Numbered from the stretch's first letter, positions 24,001 through 36,014 are shown. The stretch: DNA of 64,000 nucleotides from Xenoacremonium recifei (GCA_012184525.1 WOFQ01000010.1:682001-746000), one strand, 5' to 3'. Translations and numbers: made by a program. The notes: generated by a model from the sequence alone, not told the origin.

Positions 24001-24897
24001 CTAGGCATGCAGCTTGCCACATAGGACGACGTCTTGGCCAAATGGATGCCATGAAACATCTGACAATCTAGCAACTGGAATGGGAACACCAGCAGCATCG
24101 GTGATGCGGTCTGGGGATACGACGACACCCCCCTGACCGAGCCAGGTCGGGGCGATGGTGACGATGACGGAGTCGATCAGTTCATGGTAGGCGGGTTCCA
24201 GCAGCGAGTTGATAATGTGGCCACCCCCCTCGACCATGATGCTGTCGAGGCCCTCGCCGGCAAGGGCATCGAATACGTTCCGCCAATCAAAGCGCATTCT
24301 CCCATGCGGGCCAGATGGGGTGGTTGCTACGTGAATATACTTGCCGCCGAGTTGTTCGAGAAGGCTGGTGCTCGCGGCAGGCAAGGCACGACTCTCCACA
24401 CCGGTGAGAACGAACGGTGCCAGACCAGCCCCGGCACGGGCGAGCTCGAGAACCTTGTCTGCGGGGTCTGGGGTCCAGCGAAGGTGAGGGTCGATGATTA
24501 TAGGACGGGGCTGGCGAACGGCGGAAGTTGGAGGTGTTCCAGAAGACGCAGTCGGCGACGCGGCGATACGACAGTTGAGGGCAGGCGAATCAGCGAGGAG
24601 GGTAGAAACGCCGATGAGGATGGCGGCATGACGAGAGCGGAGGTAGTGGGTCATGGCCTTGGAGTCGGGCCCGGAGAGTCGGGTCCGGACGCCAGGGGCC
24701 AGGGAGAGCGAGGAGTCGAGCGAGGTTGCGAAGGTGAGGGTGACGAAGGGTCGCCGTGATCGTTGCGTTGGTGGTTGTGCGGCATGTTGCGAGTCTGTGG
24801 ATGCGGGGGATTGCTGCGATATGGGACTGATGAGGGGCGGCAGGTGAGGCTCCAGGAGGGCAGCCGAGGATTCGGGAAAGGTCAGTCGTTCAGACAT
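24001..24897 (-). CDS. RIB7: 2,5-diamino-6-ribosylamino-pyrimidinone 5'-phosphate reductase (riboflavin synthesis)
   Basis: NADPH-dependent reductase of the second step of fungal riboflavin biosynthesis, reducing the ribosyl side chain of the GTP-derived pyrimidine to ribityl. Single exon, 298 residues from the Met at 24897, which opens MSERLTFPES. An in-frame Met at 25065 would add 56 residues of low-complexity, Arg/Ala-rich sequence not expected in the family. RibD_C-type motifs: FVTLTFATSLDSSLS (about residue 50), RLSGPDSKAMTHYLRSRHAAILIGVSTLLADSP split over the next 40 residues, RPIIIDPHLR, and the substrate and cofactor loop SIMVEGGGHIINSLL. The gene points away from the GFA-domain gene. 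Confidence 0.94.
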   Translation of the reverse strand: MSERLTFPESSAALLEPHLPPLISPISQQSPASTDSQHAAQPPTQRSRRPFVTLTFATSLDSSLSLAPGVRTRLSGPDSKAMTHYLRSRHAAILIGVSTLLADSPALNCRIAASPTASSGTPPTSAVRQPRPIIIDPHLRWTPDPADKVLELARAGAGLAPFVLTGVESRALPAASTSLLEQLGGKYIHVATTPSGPHGRMRFDWRNVFDALAGEGLDSIMVEGGGHIINSLLEPAYHELIDSVIVTIAPTWLGQGGVVVSPDRITDAAGVPIPVARLSDVSWHPFGQDVVLCGKLHA

Positions 24898-26269
24898 GGC
24901 GTTCGTGCGGGATCGTATGAATATCGACGAAAAGAAGGAAGGATCAAAAGTGCGATCTGGAGTTCGGGGAGCAGGACCAGCGCATCCCAACGCGGCTAAG
25001 GCGCGAGCTAAGGATGCCTTAGTTCTTCGAGATGCCGCCGGCAACGCACACAGCAGTGTCGGCACATCAAGCTCCGTCCGGCAGGCAAGTCGTTGATTGC
25101 TTGCAGGAATCGGTGGATGGACTGAGAGAAGAAGGCGTCGATGTAGTATTGCGTAGTGGCGCGATAGGTCCCGACAGGATGGAACGGCGTCCTATTCGAG
25201 GGCATTCGCGAACGTGGAGGTGGCAGAGGGAGAGCCTGAGTTTTAGCACGGGCTGAAGTTGGATTTGGCTTTCTCGGCGCGACGGTTGGAAGGGGAGGGA
25301 CGATCCATGGATGCAGGCCCCCGCTCCTGCCGCCCAGTAAGGAGCAGCCACAGCGAGGTACAGTGAACTGAATGGCCGGTCTCAGCATCCAGGGTGCGCC
25401 AACAGACCCGAAGCTCTGGATACGCCAACAGCGGACGGTGCGGTCATGCAACGTCAGCCCGGCTCGCGCCACAGTTTACTTGGCTTTGTTGCCTGTGCTT
25501 CTATGTCCATGGGAACTAGAGAGGTTGGCTTTGTTATGATCTGGACCAGCTGGATCCAATTGCACCATTCTTTCCGTTCCAATCTTGATGTGCGTCGCAC
25601 CTTCTGTCTTGTCTCAACAGCCCCGCAGGCGCCCGCCCGCTTCCCCAGGGCCGCCCCTCCAATTCTTCAAGCCAGGTTCCTCCGTAGCTCTCCTCACCAT
25701 CGTTCGTCTATTTCCAACGTACGCCGCACGCAAATGCAATCATTCATCGTCAGCCTCGTCGGAATTGTCAAACCCCCGACGCCGGGGCCCCTGATCGGAT
25801 CAAATAATGTCCCGTCTTATCGTCATGCGGCCAATCGTTGAGCCTCCTTGAGTCTCGTCTCCGCAAGCCTAGGCCCCAGGTCTGCGGGGATCTCAACAAT
25901 GAATCTTTCAGCACCCCCAACGAGCACGCCTAGCATCGTCGGACCGTCGGCCAGGCTTCTACAGGGCCGTCGCATCGCGCGCAAACCTCAACAAAAGTCA
26001 GAGGTGTTACAAAATCAGACGGGCGACTTCCGGTGATCTTTGAGTCGGTGCCTGGTCATCACGAAACCTCTTCTCTCCGCCTCAGTCACGATCGTGTTCA
26101 GCGCCTCCGCGCCCTAGTTCGACCGCCGTTTACATAAATTGACCACCCCTCTCGCGATTGCAACAAGTAGCCTTTCCCTCGCCAGCCTCTACGTTTGCAT
26201 TTTTTCAATCAAAGTTGGCTTCTCGCGCATCTGCCTCATCTCGCCCTGGGACATTGCTTAACTGTAACC
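24898..26269. other. divergent intergenic, RIB7 to GFA gene
   Basis: Holds the promoters of RIB7 (minus) and the GFA-domain gene (plus). A minus-strand frame at 25205-25008 would encode 65 residues including TTQYYIDAFFSQSIHRFLQA and a Cys-rich end. It is too weak to call a gene. The 25400-26270 part is pyrimidine-rich on the plus strand, consistent with a promoter and 5' leader. Confidence 0.5.
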
Positions 26270-27342
26270 ATGTCTGAGACGCAACAGCCTCCCCAAACCA
26301 AGACCTATCGTGGCAACTGCCACTGCGGCGCCTTCGTATATGAGGCCACGATCCCGGAGATCCAAAAGCTCTTCTCGTGCGCCTGTAGTATCTGTTCGAA
26401 GAAAGGCTACCTCTGGACAGCTGTTCCCGACCCTGATGCCGACTTTAAGGTCGTCAAGGGCGACGAAGATGCTCTAAGCGTCTACCGCTTCGGTACCCGG
26501 AACAGGCATCACAAGGTTTCTTGCACCCAGATCCCCCCCTGCCATCACCACCATCACAGCTAACTTGCACCCCCAAGTTCTGCCCTACCTGCGGGTCTGC
26601 CGTTCTGGCCCGGATGCCTAGTGCACCGCCTGGTAAGACATTGGTTCTGAATGTCAGTGGGACCCCGCGGCGGTTTTTCATCATGTGCTTCAACTGATAG
26701 ATCATTTATCAGGTCCGCTGTGTTCAGGACGTCGATATCTGGAGCATTCCCGTTGTCGACATCCACGTCGGCGACCCGAACTACACCTACGAGCCTCCCC
26801 AGTATAAGGGAGCGGAGCCAGTATCAGAAGCTGACCCATCGCGTACTTACCATGGAAGTTGTCACTGTGGTGATGTGACTGTTGCTGTGAAAGTCCATCC
26901 ATTGGATGAGAATTATCCTGGGCGCATCGTAGAATGCAACTGTAGCATCTGTCAGCGAGTAGGTTTTCCTTCTTTCACCTAGAATTATCGGTCCTGTGAA
27001 TATGAAGCTGATGACCACTAGAACGGATATATCTGGATCTATCCGAAGCCTGAGGAAGTCGTCGTTAATGGACAGGACAGTATTGCTAAGTACGCGATGG
27101 GCAGGAAGATACTGGCCAAAACCTTCTGCAAGAAGTGTGGCATCCCTATTAGCAACATACCCAACGATTTCACGGAAGCCGAGATCGCCGCGTTGCCGCA
27201 GGACTCTAAGGAGTGGTTGGACCGAATCCGCCTGGTCACCCCTATTAACGTTCGCCTCTTCAATGATTTCGATGTGAAGGCCCTTAAAACGAAGAGGCTC
27301 GATGGAGCCAACATTGTAGAGCCCAAGAATGTCAACCCCTAA
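26270..27342 (+). CDS. double GFA-domain protein
   Basis: Zinc protein with two tandem GFA/CENP-V folds, a family named after glutathione-dependent formaldehyde-activating enzyme; the reaction of this member is unknown. Exons 26270-26515, 26578-26652, 26713-26958 and 27022-27342 give 295 residues. Domain 1 shows CHCG, CACSICSKKG and FCPTCGS. Domain 2 shows SCHCGDV, CNCSICQRNGYIWI and FCKKCGI, so both sets of zinc-binding cysteines are complete. All three introns are in phase, and introns fall close to equivalent points of the two domains, suggesting an old internal duplication (inference). The start MSETQQPPQ is the first ATG of the frame. Confidence 0.92.
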
Positions 27343-28178
27343 GCTAGGCTCGGGTTTTTCCGAAGAGACTACTAAGCGGGTTAAAACATTGTTGGATTTG
27401 GAAGGCGAATGATGGGCGCCTCGGAAAGTTTGGCGTTAGAAAATCAGGAGAGATTAAGTTGGATAGGTTTCCACTCTCATTAAGCTATCAGTTGTGTACT
27501 TCATTTCTCTGATCTACAAGGTGTCAGGCGTCTACGGATACAACGGGACCTAAGATTCAAGATCTGGTCTCTTTGATTTCTGTTCTGTCCTACGCGCAGT
27601 AGCATTCTAGGCTCCTGAAACAATGCAGATCAGACATGGATTTGATTCCTAGGAATTTCTTCCGGAGCAAAAGCCTCGAAAAAAGACATGTCTCTCTCCC
27701 GTTCAGATACAGGAGACTTTCCTCTGTTGGACAGCATGTGGAATGCAGGCGTAATTGCAGCCCTTTGCAAGATTGGGAGCCGGTCCAGCCGGCCAAGCAG
27801 AGTCGTGTGTGCACCAACTGCCGAGTCTGAGACGCGGGAGAGCTTCCACATTGGAGACCAAAGTTCCCAGCATGCCGGTGAGACACCGTCAACCTGGTAC
27901 CCTAGGGAATTGAGACTGGGGCAGGGATATGTCGACGAGCAAGGAATACGAAGACAGTGACATCTCGCTGGACCCTTCCATCCCACCATGCTCCGATGAA
28001 CCTGGGTCACTCATTTCCCTTTCCTTCCTAGGTTGCGACCTTAATCCAGTGCCAAGGCCGACGCTAGCAATCCTGACGCGCAAGACTCTAATGTCAGATT
28101 GGACTACGCCGTAAAACGGTTGATATTCATGGCGTCAAGAATTCCGTCCACGACGGGAAGAATCTGGTTCAGGCTTCG
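27343..28178. other. convergent intergenic, GFA to AlkB gene
   Basis: Tail-to-tail spacer of about 840 bp. It must hold both 3' UTRs. Short frames on both strands at 27590-28114 have no motifs. Confidence 0.55.
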
Positions 28179-29506
28179 TCATGAAGATGTCAGGTTCCTT
28201 CTAGTCGGCTTAGCTACCTTGGGGTTGCCGTCGTCGTCAAACTCAGCCCACTGGAAGAACGTACACCCCTCCTTGCCAGGCACGTTGCCCTCGTAGCACA
28301 TCCAGAAATACTTTCCAAAATTCTCCTTTTTCCTCTGTACAACCCGCAGGACACTGGGGAAGCCGCATTTGCACTTGGGCGTGAGACTGGGGTGCATGTT
28401 TGCTCGGTAGTCTCGGTAGGTGATGTTGATGCGCTTGTTCCCTGCGATAGGATGAGGGTCGATAGAAAGCGCGGGTGAGATGCAATGTTTCCACTCTTCT
28501 TGCATTTCGGCGTGCATCACGAGAAGGGAATTGTGTGGGAGATGAATCGAGATTTGACCTTCGGCATTGGGGTCCTCGGTGTCGCTGTCCTTAGGAAGTA
28601 CTTTCCGGACTCGAAACTCTCGCGCCACGCCCAACGAGACAGAACCAATGACTGCGCGTGGACCGAGATACGTGAGCTGATCGCTATGCCAGCCGACACT
28701 CTGCTGGGCTCCATTATAGCAGTTGACGAAGGCCGAGTTGGGGACCCAGAGTTTGGGTGACTGGTATTTCAACTTCTTCCCGCCATATCGTGTCCGGATG
28801 CGTTCCTGGATCTCTTGGTTGACTGCCTCCTGGACCTTGGGCTTGACCTTGAGCAGTTGCGGTGTAATGCGTCGAACGTCCTAATAAAGGCGATGAGCTT
28901 ATAAGGCTGCATAGGAGAGACTTGGCTCACATTCAGCTTCCCCCCATTATAATGGTAATCTGTTTTTTGTGCCTCAATCTCGTCGTAGCTCTCCAAGTAG
29001 AAGCTTGACGTATGTGGGCTCGCGACTATATTGTCGAAAAGTTTGAATGTGATCTTTTCAAACGACTTGGACTCGTCGAGCAGTTCCTTCAACAAGGCGT
29101 CGGCTTCCTCAGCAGGCAGGAAGTTATGGATAATTGTACACGGAGTATGTTCGGCGACGTCTTCGGGGTCGTAGAGGTGCAGTGTACTGCCCTTCTTCGA
29201 TTTCAGCTTTTTCCGCAAGGGGGATGCATCGCTCGAAACGGCGTATTGCTTCAGGGACTGCTGGTAGCCGATAGAGCCTGATTTCTTTCGAGGGGAAATA
29301 CCGGCCTGTAAAGATGCAGATGCTTCGGATACAGAGCCATCATGGGCGAGGAGGATATCAAGGAGATATTCTTGGTCGAGAGTTGGATGCAGAGACGAGA
29401 GGAGAGCAAGCTTAACTTCCGTGGGCTCGTCGGCGTCAGCGTCCGGATTGTGGGGGAGGGGTTCGGGACTTGATTTGCGCTTGGGACGCGTGAGAAACGC
29501 TTTCAT
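28179..29506 (-). CDS. CUE-AlkB-GRF 2-oxoglutarate dioxygenase
   Basis: Fe(II)/2-oxoglutarate dioxygenase of the AlkB family, likely repairing alkylated nucleic acid in the nucleus (inference from ALKBH2/3 relatives). Exons 29506-28931 and 28880-28179 give 425 residues. The order is an N-terminal CUE-like ubiquitin-binding helix bundle (about 30-70, LLSSLHPTLDQEYLLDILLAHDG), the AlkB core, and a C-terminal GRF zinc finger (about 365-415, CKCG...YFWMCYE...CTFFQW). The core has the iron ligands H and D in SVGWHSDQL, the distal His in EEWKHCI, and the 2OG-binding Arg in RINITYRDY. The single 50-nt intron is in phase. The gene is head to head with PEX7, 401 bp apart. Confidence 0.93.
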
Positions 29507-29907
29507 AGTATCAACAATCAGGCATGGAAGACCACAGAGGGTTCATGAGCATCTGTGAAGTGACACTGGAGAGGATTCTACCGTCCTCCCCGAGTTGGCG
29601 TTGTGAAAGTCAAGTAGGTTTGTCAGAGGCTGCAAAGAGAAGGGCGCGGTGGCGTGGTGGCGCGGGGCGAACACGAAAGCACGTGATCTTAATTGCTCTC
29701 GAATTGGTTCGCTTATAGCGGTATGACCTCACTTCGGGTACTTGCATCTGAGCTGCACCCCGCGTTTACCGAGGCACATGCCAGTCTTGCGCCGAAGAGC
29801 TCTGCCCTCACAATGCGAACAAGCCCTCCAACGAGCTACATATAGCTGTTTTCTTGTCCATAATTTGAGGCGCCTGCTTCGAGGTGCTTCGTTGGACTGG
29901 TGGCGCC
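29507..29907. promoter_or_regulatory. divergent promoter, AlkB-like gene / PEX7
   Basis: A 401-bp region lies between two divergent start codons, so it must carry both promoters or one shared promoter. I see no clear TATA box or repeated motif. Confidence 0.6.
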
Positions 29908-31099
29908 ATGGCAGCAATGCTGGAATTCCGAACGAGGGGCTTCAATCCCTACGCCGTCAAGTACTCGCCGTATTACGATTCTCGGATAGCAGTTGCGTCG
30001 TCGGCCAACTTTGGCATTGTTGGCAATGGGCGCGTCTTTGCCTTGGGGCTGACGGCAGCGGGAATACAGGTTGAAAAGACGTAAGCTGGCCGAGTTGATC
30101 ATTTGCTTGCTGTTGTCCACGTCTTAGCAAGAGTCGCATGACAAAGATGCTGACCCTTGGCTTGCCCCAGGTTTGACACCAACGATGCGCTTTACGACTT
30201 GGCCTGGTCCGAGATCAACGAGAACCAACTGATCGTCGCCTGCGGAGATGGATCGCTCAAATTATTCGATCTGGGAGTCAACGAGTTTCCTGTCATGAAC
30301 TTTCACGAACATAATCGGGAGGCGTTCTCTGTATGCTGGAATCCTGTCACCAAAGACACGTTTTTGTCAAGCTCCTGGGACGGGACGGTGAAAATCGTAA
30401 GTCATATGTAAACTTGAGCTGTAGGCTTCGACAGGTATTAAGTCTTCACAGTGGTCGCCAACAAGAACCGAGTCTCTCAAGACCCTTCCCATCGGCAATT
30501 GCACCTATAGCACGTCGTTCTGCCCTTCCAACCCGTCGCTTATATCAGCCGTCTCGTCCGACTCCCACCTTCGCATCTTTGACCTCCGAACGCCCCCCTC
30601 TGCCAAATATCACCTTACAACAATGATACCAGTCCATGCGGCTCCTGCAAATCCTGGTATTAGTGGCGTTGGAGGTAGCCCACCGGCCGAGATCCTCACA
30701 CACGACTGGAATAAGTACCGAGACACTGTAATAGCCACCGCCGGCGTTGACAGGGTCATACGCACTTTCGACATCCGCAACCCTACTGGCGGTCCTCTCA
30801 CTGTGATGCCGGGCCATGAATATGCTGTGCGCCGTCTTTCGTGGAGCCCCCATGCTTCAGACGTTCTCATCAGCGCAAGTTACGACATGACGGTGCGGTT
30901 ATGGAACGATAACTCGTCCCAGCCTGCGCAGCAAGCAATGGGTCCTAGCATTGGTAGTCAAATGGGCGTTATGAATCGTCACACGGAGTTTGTGACCGGT
31001 GTCGACTGGTGTCTTTTCGGCATGGGAGGCTGGGCGGCATCCGTGGGCTGGGATGAGCGGGTGCTGCTCTGGGATGCGAATATGTTGATGAACCGATGA
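29908..31099 (+). CDS. PEX7: peroxisomal PTS2 receptor Pex7
   Basis: WD40 receptor that binds N-terminal PTS2 signals (for example on thiolase) in the cytosol and, with a Pex20-type co-receptor in filamentous fungi, carries them to peroxisomes. Exons 29908-30080, 30171-30396 and 30452-31099 give 348 residues, close to the usual size. The N-terminus EFRTRGFNPYAVKYSPYYDSR is typical of Pex7. About six to seven WD repeats follow, for example NPVTKDTFLSSSWDGTVKIW, RVIRTFDIRNP, HASDVLISASYDMTVRLW and AASVGWDERVLLWD. Both introns (gtaagc/ccccag and gtaagt/cacag) are in phase. Confidence 0.96.
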
Positions 31100-31597
31100 A
31101 GTTTCTAGGAAAGGGATCGAGCTTCACGGAGATCTGGGCAGCATGGCGCTGATCACTTGTATCATGCCATGCCATTTCGAGCGCGCATTCTTGGAGGGCC
31201 GGCGTTTGGGAGCAAATCAAAGTCTATATAGATTCCTTAGGTTCTGGACCAATTTACTCAAAGACTTGTCTTTTTGCTTCGATAGATGAGGAGGATCAAA
31301 GGCTCCTGTAAAATAGAAACATAAAAGTTTGTATATCACATTGGTAGTCCATATCAACAATCGCAAAAAGAAACAGTTCAATGTCATGACATAAGTAGAT
31401 TATTCTTAAGTAGAGTTTTCGTGATAGTAGCCTCACGCATACGCCCTTCCCTTTATTTTACAGTAAAGACACAAATCTCCCTCCTTTTCATCTTACATGC
31501 CAACCATGAAACCCATATAGTACAGGAACTGTCCGACAATAAACAATAATTCGTTAAGAGATTGCGCCATAAACGACCGTTTCAATCAAACATTCTT
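31100..31597. other. convergent intergenic, PEX7 to MSS116-like gene
   Basis: AT-rich tail-to-tail spacer of about 500 bp that should hold both 3' UTRs. No gene is seen. Confidence 0.6.
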
Positions 31598-33649
31598 TTA
31601 GAAGGAAGCACCGCCGAAGTCATCTCGGCTACGGCCACGGCCACGGTCACGGTCACCACTGCCTCCGCGGCGCTCATAGCTACCACGGCTGCTTCGACCA
31701 TCTCGTCGACCGTCTCGTCCACCCTGACCGAAGCGAGAACCACCACGTCCAGGGTTATCGCGTCGAACGCGGGACGACATCTGGTCGAAAGGATCTTCGC
31801 TCTCGTATCTTGGGGTGCTGGGGCGGGATGAACGTCGAGGAGCATCGAAGTCATCATCTCGTTGCATCTGGCTCTTGACGTTCATGCTTCGAACGGAGCC
31901 CAAGCCCATGTTGTGAACCCACTTATGGCTGACAGCGGGAGGCTGTTCCCAGCCCCAACCATGGCGGACCCAAACGTGAACATCTTCAGCAAGCGTGGCC
32001 TTGTCAGCTGCGACACCGAACATCGAGGTATACGTCGTTCGCAGCATATCCCTCGGCACGACCTGGAGGATCTCTTTGAGCTCTTGGTGCATGGGAGTGA
32101 CACTACCAGACTCAACATCAACCTCAGCACTCTCGAGGGAGGTGTTCTGCTTGATCGGGAGGCCTCGCAGCGTCCTCCTGGCACCCTGGATGGAGACATG
32201 GGGGATGAGCAGCCAGCCTTCGCCCTCCTTGTTCTGTCGGCCGGTTCGTCCAAGGCGATGGATGTATGACTCTCGGTCTCGGGGGGTGTCAACTTGAATA
32301 ACATGAGTAACGTTGGGGAAGTCCATTCCGCGAGCGGTCACATCGGAAGAAAGGAGAATGCCGGTTTTCGCGTTTCGGAAAGCATCCGCGGCCTTCTGAC
32401 GTTGAGCTTGGGTCAGCTTCGACTGCATGACATAAGAACGCAGGGCTTTATCGCCGTTGATCGAACGCTGGTAAGCCAACTCGCCGGCTAGTTCGACAAG
32501 GCCAGTAGTGTTGAAGTAGACGATAGCCTTGAAGGGTCGCTGCTCGGGGTTCTCCTTGGCCTTGGCGTGCTCCCGGTCGATGAGCTCAAATAGCGAAGGG
32601 AACACGTTCGACCAGGACGAGACAGGAACAATGTGCTGGGGCACTTTGTCGTGCGTGAGCGAGTCATTCTCAGCAATAGTCTGAACAAACTCGAAATCCT
32701 GAGGGCGAACCATAGACCGGGCAAGGCGGATAACATCGTTGGGAATAGTCGCCGACACGAGCATGGTCTGTCGGACCTTTTCTTCGGGGCGGGGAAGCAT
32801 GTCGATGATTTCGTTCAGCTCCCTCTCGAATCCAACGTCCAACATTCGATCCGCCTCGTCCAGAACCATAGCAGCCAAGTTGGGCGCAGCGATGCCGCTT
32901 CGAGGGTCATGAAGCAAATCGTTCAAACGACCAGGAGTAGCAACCAGCAAATGGCAGCCATTACGTCGAGTCGCATTGAGCATCTGTCGCTTGTCGGTTC
33001 CGCCGACGGCGCACTGAACCACCAGGCCAGTGTGAGCAGTCAGGCGACGGGCCTCAACTGCAATCTGTTCGGCGAGTTCTCGCGTAGGAGACAGGACAAT
33101 GCCTCGGATGTCGTCGGATCGGGCGAATCGCTTGGCTGATCTCGTAGCGAGAGTCGGGTCTTCGGTAATCATGCGCTGGAGAAGGGGAAGCAAAAAGGCA
33201 ATCGTCTTTCCAGTACCTGTCTTCGCTTGGGCAACGCTTTGTGCCTGTTAGTCGCAATTTGTCGTGGCAACAAGCAATAGCACCTACATATCTGTGCCCC
33301 TGAGAGCAGGATTGATAGTCTTCGCCTGGACAGGCGTCATAGTTTCGTATTTCATGTCGCCGATGATTGCGCGCAGCAGGTTGGGATGGATGCCCAGTTT
33401 GTCAAGTTGGCTGAACTCGGTGACCTCCTCCGAGGTAACAGCTGCCGGAGTCTCAGTAGCCTCGACAGTGGCCTCAGTGCTGTAATTTCGAGACATCGAC
33501 AAGAGTCTTGAGAGAGGAGCAGAGCTGGACAAGGAGGGAACGATCTGACGTCGAGCGATTGGGAGGGCGGAACGGCTCTGAACGAGCACCGAGGCCATGG
33601 CGGCGCTCCGGGCCTGGTTGGCGCATCGTCGAAGGCTTTGTCGGAACAT
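31598..33649 (-). CDS. MSS116: mitochondrial DEAD-box RNA helicase, MSS116-like
   Basis: ATP-dependent RNA chaperone resembling yeast Mss116, which assists splicing of group I/II introns and translation in mitochondria. Exons 33649-33288 and 33236-31598 give 666 residues. The Arg-rich, Ser-rich start (MFRQSLRRCANQARSAAMAS) fits a mitochondrial presequence. An upstream in-frame Met at 33736 would spoil it. Helicase motifs appear in order: Q-motif TPVQAKTI, Walker A AKTGTGKT, PTRELAEQ, TPGRL, DEAD in VLDEADRML, SAT, VYFNTT, DVTARGMDFPNV and HRLGRTGR. The C-terminus is an RGG/RD-rich basic tail, as in Mss116. The acceptor is the AAAG at 33240-33237, not the nearer CAG, because only this restores DIVAQAKTGTGKT. 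Confidence 0.95.
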
Positions 33650-34054
33650 TATGTCGAAGGGCAGCTTTTTCAAGCAGCTGTAAAAGAAAGAAAGCAGCAA
33701 ATACACATTAAAGGAAGAAAGGGGATAGAATGGCAAAAAGAAGGAGCAGAGCCTTCAATTGGGGGTATGGAGAGGCAAAAGTCGCGTCTGAATCTGCTAG
33801 GCTAGATTTTTTCCTACAGGGTCCTGGGTAAGGAGTACGTACCTTATCTTATCAGGCGAATGGGTCGCCGCTGAAGACGTTAATTGGTCACGCGGGTGAT
33901 GGATCCAACGGGATTAAGCGGGAGTCTTTTATCGTAAGTGGTCCCATGTCGAATTACAACTATTGCAATTCCCAGCACAATGTTATATGGCTTGCGTTCA
34001 GCCCGTTTCTACAGGTGAACGAAATGATCTATGTTTTATTCATGTTTCGGGTTT
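33650..34054. other. intergenic upstream of MSS116-like gene
   Basis: About 400 bp containing the MSS116-like promoter and the 3' UTR of the next minus-strand gene. No other feature is seen. Confidence 0.55.
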
Positions 34055-35110
34055 CTAGTATTGCCAACGCCGTGCTGTGTTCTTCGCTCCAACTATCGAC
34101 AGACCTTCCCCGAGTCCATCATGAATCCCCCCAGTAACCCCATCGACTGTCCATGTCAAAAGCTCTAAGAAGGTTTGCCCAACTTTACCATCATTCATCT
34201 GGCCGATCGTCTCGGTGCACTGGATGCTCCGTTTACCAATTGCATTGACGATGATCTTTCCGTGGGAAACCAGATTCTCAGAGACTCTATACTTGCGCTC
34301 CGTTTGTGCCACATATCTGGCGAGGCAAAGCAAGTACGGCATCAAGAAACTGATGAGAAGAATGCAGTTAACAACAGTCATCTGGATTCCTCGATGCAAA
34401 AAAGATGGTTTCTGTCCAGGTGCAGATCCCATATAACCAGCACCTGGCTGAAATGCCCCAAACTCTGACGGAGTGGCAATACCACTTGGGAGCGCGGATC
34501 GGACTCTGCTGACCTCGGAAGCATCCAGGTCCTGGGGCAATCCTTTGAGTAGATAAGTCACTCCGTCGACGAAAGCCTTTCTTTCAAAAGCAATGTCTTC
34601 TTCTGAAACGGCTGGCTTCTCTCCATCAATGGAAATGTTGATCAGACCAAGACCTAGAAGATGATTAGTACCAGCTCATCCGTCCGCCCGTGTTTACTCA
34701 CCCTGTCGCGCAAACTTCCAGTGAACTCCTGAGCCACCTCTGACATTCTGGTCGTCATCTGGTGTCTCGGAGTAGAGGAGTCGTTGTCTCGATTTTGGCG
34801 ATGGTGGCTGAGAGTTGAGATACGCTTGACCAGATTCCCGCTCGATCATATCCGTTACCAGAGGTTCCTGTGCCAAAGTTGGTATGTTGGCTTCCGATAA
34901 GTGTCGTGATTTCCGTCTTGGCTCTGAGACCAGAAACCCCGATCGAAGGCTGTTGAGGCTGGTGCTCCGGCGAAGGAAGCGGATAGGTACCATCCGAGAC
35001 TGTAAAGAAGTAGGGAGCATGGAAATGACCGTGGAGATCCTGCTCTCCGTGATCTGGTCGACTTTGACCTCCCCGTAAGTTGGGACAAACCGTGTCGAGT
35101 CTGCGGCCAT
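34055..35110 (-). CDS. unknown fungal protein with a membrane segment
   Basis: I do not recognise the family. Exons 35110-34702 and 34653-34055 give 335 residues; the 48-nt intron (gtgagt...tctag) is in phase. The N-terminal 120 residues are Ser/Arg-rich and probably disordered. A folded-looking part follows from GLINISIDGEKPAVSEEDIAFERKAF. A hydrophobic segment, VVNCILLISFLMPYLLCLARYV, is preceded by a Pro/Gly-rich loop and followed by a helical tail with a second, weaker hydrophobic stretch. Codon use and the clean splice support a real gene. An integral membrane protein is inferred. Confidence 0.75.
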
Positions 35111-36014
35111 TGTCGGCAATCGCTCCAAATCGCGGTTCCGGTCACAAGTCAAATCGGCTCAAATACGAAAATGTCAAATCACGTTTGGGATGCCCTTAGA
35201 AACCGTGAGAGAAAGAGAAGCACGATCAAGAAGCAAAGGAATAAGAGAAGAACAGAAGACTGGTCCCCAAAGATCAAAGGGAAGCCCCAGCAAGTCCAGC
35301 CCGCCTGAAAACGTAGAATGGCAAAAACAATCGCTCAGGTATGCGGGAGGCAAGGGAAAAAGACGGCCATCTTAGTCCAGGCCTTCGAGGGACCGCAAAA
35401 CGCCCTGACATGTGAAAGCCCAACTGTTGAGACGCGGGCTTTGTTTAGAGCCACACTGAAAACGATAAGGCCGGGAACGGCGCCCCAATCACATGCGCCG
35501 GCCGTTACAACTTTATCTCTTACAGGCCTGCCCTTACCCATCGCCCAGCGGCTCAAACACGTGCATCTGCATGTCATCAGCCCGTCCCGTTCATGGCTTT
35601 CGTCCCGCCAGGCCCCCGAGTCAAAACGAAGCCTTCAAAGTCTATCCCATAGACTGAGATCAGCATACATCCCTAGATACCTTAAGCAGTTGGGACAAGC
35701 ATGTGATGATATCGAGCAGCAACAGAGGCCACTCGGTCCAAGACCATGTTCATTCAGGAATTCCCTTAAAGGGGCTACCAAATCGCCATACGCCAGATAT
35801 GTCCCTACTAATAACAATTTTCTCCAACGCCCTCGCCCCCGTCGCCACTGCTGCTCTATAACCGCATCGCCAATGCTCAACCTGTTATGATGCCATGCCA
35901 GCCAAGTAAACACACAAAAACAATCTCGCAGGTGACCCTATGTTATTCCATCCATCCTTTACCAATATCCGCGGCCCAAAGACAAAAACATCATCTCATG
36001 ATCGCCATGTAGTC
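35111..36014. other. intergenic between unknown gene and INCENP
   Basis: About 900 bp between two minus-strand genes. A 190-codon plus-strand frame (35318-35890) is low in complexity, has no motif and overlaps the region expected to be promoter and 3' UTR, so it is not called. Confidence 0.5.

Noticed and set aside
24898..25065. A 56-residue N-terminal extension of RIB7
   Set aside because: Low-complexity Arg/Ala/Ser sequence not expected in the reductase; the Met at 24897 gives the usual length.
25008..25472. A minus-strand frame upstream of RIB7 with a Cys/His-rich end
   Set aside because: Possible small protein from 25205, but no family is recognised and it may be leader sequence; noted only in the intergenic entry.
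35318..35890. A 190-codon plus-strand frame between two minus-strand genes
   Set aside because: Low-complexity, no domain, no intron support; lies where the promoter and 3' UTR are expected.
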